Assembly (NCBI GenBank): GCA_946404705.1
Contig: CAMJES010000122.1
Location: 1 to 6,773 of the forward strand
DNA from: an uncultured Ruminococcus sp.
GTDB taxonomy: Bacteria; Bacillota; Clostridia; Oscillospirales; Ruminococcaceae
Direction of reading: 5' to 3'
Length of the DNA: 6,773 nt
The translations under genes and the position numbers were made by a program. The notes beneath the pieces are model-generated. The model was given only the letters and a program-made list of their open reading frames with translations. It did no database searches and was not told where the DNA came from. Positions 5,438-6,773 of the stretch are shown here, piece by piece; the stretch's first letter is position 1; every line of letters begins with the position of its first letter.

Positions 5438-6212
5438 ATTTTTTCTTCTTATCAATAATTATCTCGGGATAAAGCCCCTCACACGCCTTGACATAGTCCC
5501 TTGCGGCGCGGCAGTTAGGAGAATAGGTCGTTATGACCTCCTGATGTGCAGGAGCCTCGGCTACCGCAACGGAAACGGATATCTTCGTATCAAGGACTAT
5601 CGTTCCAAGCTGCTCCGCAACGATCTCGACCATTTCGGCGACCTCGCTCGCAAGCTGCTGGTTTCTGACATATTTTGTAAGAAGTATTCCTCTTATATTA
5701 AGCTTTTTATTGTAATATTTTTTAACTGCAAGTATAGTTTCACGCAGCTGAGCTATCCCCTGCAATGACAATATCTCGGGCGTCATCGGGATAATAAGGT
5801 CGTCAGCCGCGGTATAGGCGTTTATCGTAAGCACGGAAAGCGCAGGCGGAGTATCTATAATAATATAGTCATACTCGTCGCGGACAGTTTTGAGTATCTC
5901 CCTAAGGATAAACTCGCGCTGTTCAACGGGCAGTTCAAGCTCGCTTCCCGAAAGCAGTATATTCGAAGTGATAACATCGCAGATATGCGTAGTCTTTATC
6001 GCGTCACGGATATTGCAGGCACCTGTCATAACATCATGGATAGTATATCCCCTGTCCTCGGTGCCGAGGGAGAACGAGAGATTTCCCTGCGGATCCATAT
6101 CTATTGCAAGGACTTTTTTACCTCTGCTTCTGAAAATTCCCGTAAATGCGGCGCAGGTCGTTGTTTTTCCGACGCCGCCCTTCTGATTTGTAACAACTAT
6201 TATCTTCGCCAT
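5436..6212 (-). CDS. ParA/Soj-family P-loop ATPase (chromosome/cargo-positioning type)
   Basis: 258-aa deviant-Walker ATPase. Seen: KGGVGKTT (11-18) with the signature Lys K11 and P-loop K16; Walker A' IDMDPQGN (37-44); Walker B IIIDTPPA (117-124); a Soj-like TPEILSLQGIAQL segment (144-156); and PAHQEVITTYSPNCRAARDY (221-240) as in ParA C-termini. Length and the absence of an N-terminal HTH suit a small Soj/type Ib-like ParA. Such proteins form ATP-dependent sandwich dimers that bind DNA non-specifically and move partners such as ParB complexes or chemotaxis arrays. It is not obviously FlhG: it lacks an N-terminal activator segment before the P-loop. No parB follows; instead the next gene is the ComFB-like protein, a candidate partner. 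It ends in four lysines. The AAGGAU SD lies 9 nt upstream, within the end of the PilZ gene. Confidence 0.93.
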   Translation of the reverse strand: MAKIIVVTNQKGGVGKTTTCAAFTGIFRSRGKKVLAIDMDPQGNLSFSLGTEDRGYTIHDVMTGACNIRDAIKTTHICDVITSNILLSGSELELPVEQREFILREILKTVRDEYDYIIIDTPPALSVLTINAYTAADDLIIPMTPEILSLQGIAQLRETILAVKKYYNKKLNIRGILLTKYVRNQQLASEVAEMVEIVAEQLGTIVLDTKISVSVAVAEAPAHQEVITTYSPNCRAARDYVKACEGLYPEIIIDKKKK

Positions 6213-6215
6213 AGA

Positions 6216-6738
6216 TCAAAAATCCTTATTCTGCTGCTGTTTAAGCTTTTCCCTTTCGGCTATCTGACACTCAAAGATGAATCTTGCAAGGCGTTCCTCC
6301 TGCGACTGGGTGATGTTCAGAAAATGGCAGCCGTAACCGTCCACAACGTCCGTTCCGAAGACGTTCTGTTTACGCAGGACTTCCGTCAGCAGCTCCATAT
6401 CTCCGCCGAAGAATTCAAGCATAAGCTGGTCGCCGGGTTCAAAGTCGAACTCAGCCTTCATATAAACTCCGCCGAGATTTATGTTGCAGACATGGATATT
6501 TATCGGTTTATCGAAATTTATTATTTCCTCATTGCGTATATAAAACGGAGAAACAATGTCAAATTCCGTGTTTATCTTAAAGGAAGCGCGGCGTTCTTCG
6601 AGCGCGATGCCGTCGCCGACATGGAAATTCATCTGATACTCGGTGGAAAGGTCGACCGAGGTCTTGTATTTCATTCTGACGCCGTTTATATATTCAAAAA
6701 CGGCGGATATGTATTCATCTTTTGGAACAAGCGGAAGT
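6216..6738 (-). CDS. PilZ-domain protein, YcgR-like (5' end missing)
   Basis: PilZ domains bind c-di-GMP; YcgR-like members brake flagellar rotation. Reading from the contig end, about 21 residues lie upstream of the first ATG (6674) in the same open frame and look coding (…FEYINGVRMKYKTSV…, like the N-terminal beta-barrel of YcgR relatives). That ATG has no SD, so the true start is probably beyond the contig. Numbering from that Met: a RRASFK segment (28-33) occupies the RxxxR position with Lys as the last residue; NINLGG (64-69) occupies the D/NxSxxG position with Asn for Ser; GDQLMLEFF (81-89) and GYGCHFLNITQSQEERLARFI (113-133) are typical of the barrel end and terminal helix. Both ligand motifs are therefore near-consensus but altered. 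It ends 3 bp before the ParA gene, which uses its last codons as SD. Confidence 0.8.
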
Positions 6739-6773
6739 AGATCGGAAGAGCGTCGTGTAGGGGAAGAGTGTAG
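6739..6773. other. Illumina adapter read-through at contig end (not genomic)
   Basis: The sequence beginning AGATCGGAAGAGCGTCGTGT and running to the end matches the reverse complement of the TruSeq universal adapter at 34 of 35 bases, as recalled from memory. The single difference is G for A at 6763. It directly follows T6738. It should be trimmed; nothing here should be translated or taken as the PilZ gene start. Confidence 0.97.

Noticed and set aside
5436..6212. ParA-like ATPase being FlhG (flagellar number regulator)
   Set aside because: The P-loop begins at residue 11 with no N-terminal activation segment, and the sequence reads as Soj-type. No flhF is present in the window.
6216..6674. 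PilZ gene starting at the ATG at 6674
   Set aside because: No SD precedes this ATG and the frame stays open upstream with YcgR-like coding character to the contig end, so it is more likely an internal methionine.
5985..6740. 251-codon open frame on the plus strand
   Set aside because: Antisense to the ParA and PilZ genes, and its last codon lies in adapter sequence. No domain is recognisable.

Overview
The window is a contig end from a motile, low-to-moderate-GC Gram-positive bacterium, most likely an anaerobic member of the Clostridia (gut Oscillospiraceae or Lachnospiraceae type). This rests on the flgB-flgC-fliE-fliF-fliG-fliH order typical of Firmicutes, strong AGGAGG-type ribosome binding sites, AT-rich intergenic DNA and codon use with moderate GC. 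I do not assign a genus. All real genes lie on the minus strand, so transcription runs from high to low coordinates.

From 6738 down to 4962 is a tight three-gene operon: a PilZ-domain protein whose 5' end is cut off, a Soj-like ParA ATPase, and a small protein with a ComFB-like CxCxxC domain. Spacings are 3 and 12 bp. The operon closes with an intrinsic terminator whose stem begins inside the last stop codon. PilZ domains bind c-di-GMP. ComFB-family proteins have, as I recall, been reported to bind cyclic dinucleotides. ParA ATPases position large cargoes. Together, next to the flagellar operon, they suggest a signal-responsive positioning or motility-control module. This is the most novel part of the window, and it is inference.

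From 4961 to 4626 is a 336-bp AT-rich intergenic region. It carries a good sigma-A-type promoter just after the terminator, an overlapping sigma-28-like -10 box, and a roughly 245-nt flgB leader. The leader holds a terminator-like hairpin and three TATAC repeats that permit alternative pairings.

From 4625 down to position 1 is the start of the main flagellar basal-body operon. It encodes the proximal rod proteins FlgB and FlgC, the rod/MS-ring adaptor FliE, the MS ring FliF, the rotor/switch protein FliG, and the N-terminal part of the export-ATPase regulator FliH, which runs off the window. These products build the base of the flagellum from the inner membrane outward and couple it to the C-ring and export apparatus.

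The last 35 bases (6739-6773) are not genomic. They match the Illumina TruSeq adapter at 34 of 35 positions as I recall that sequence, so the contig really ends at about 6738.
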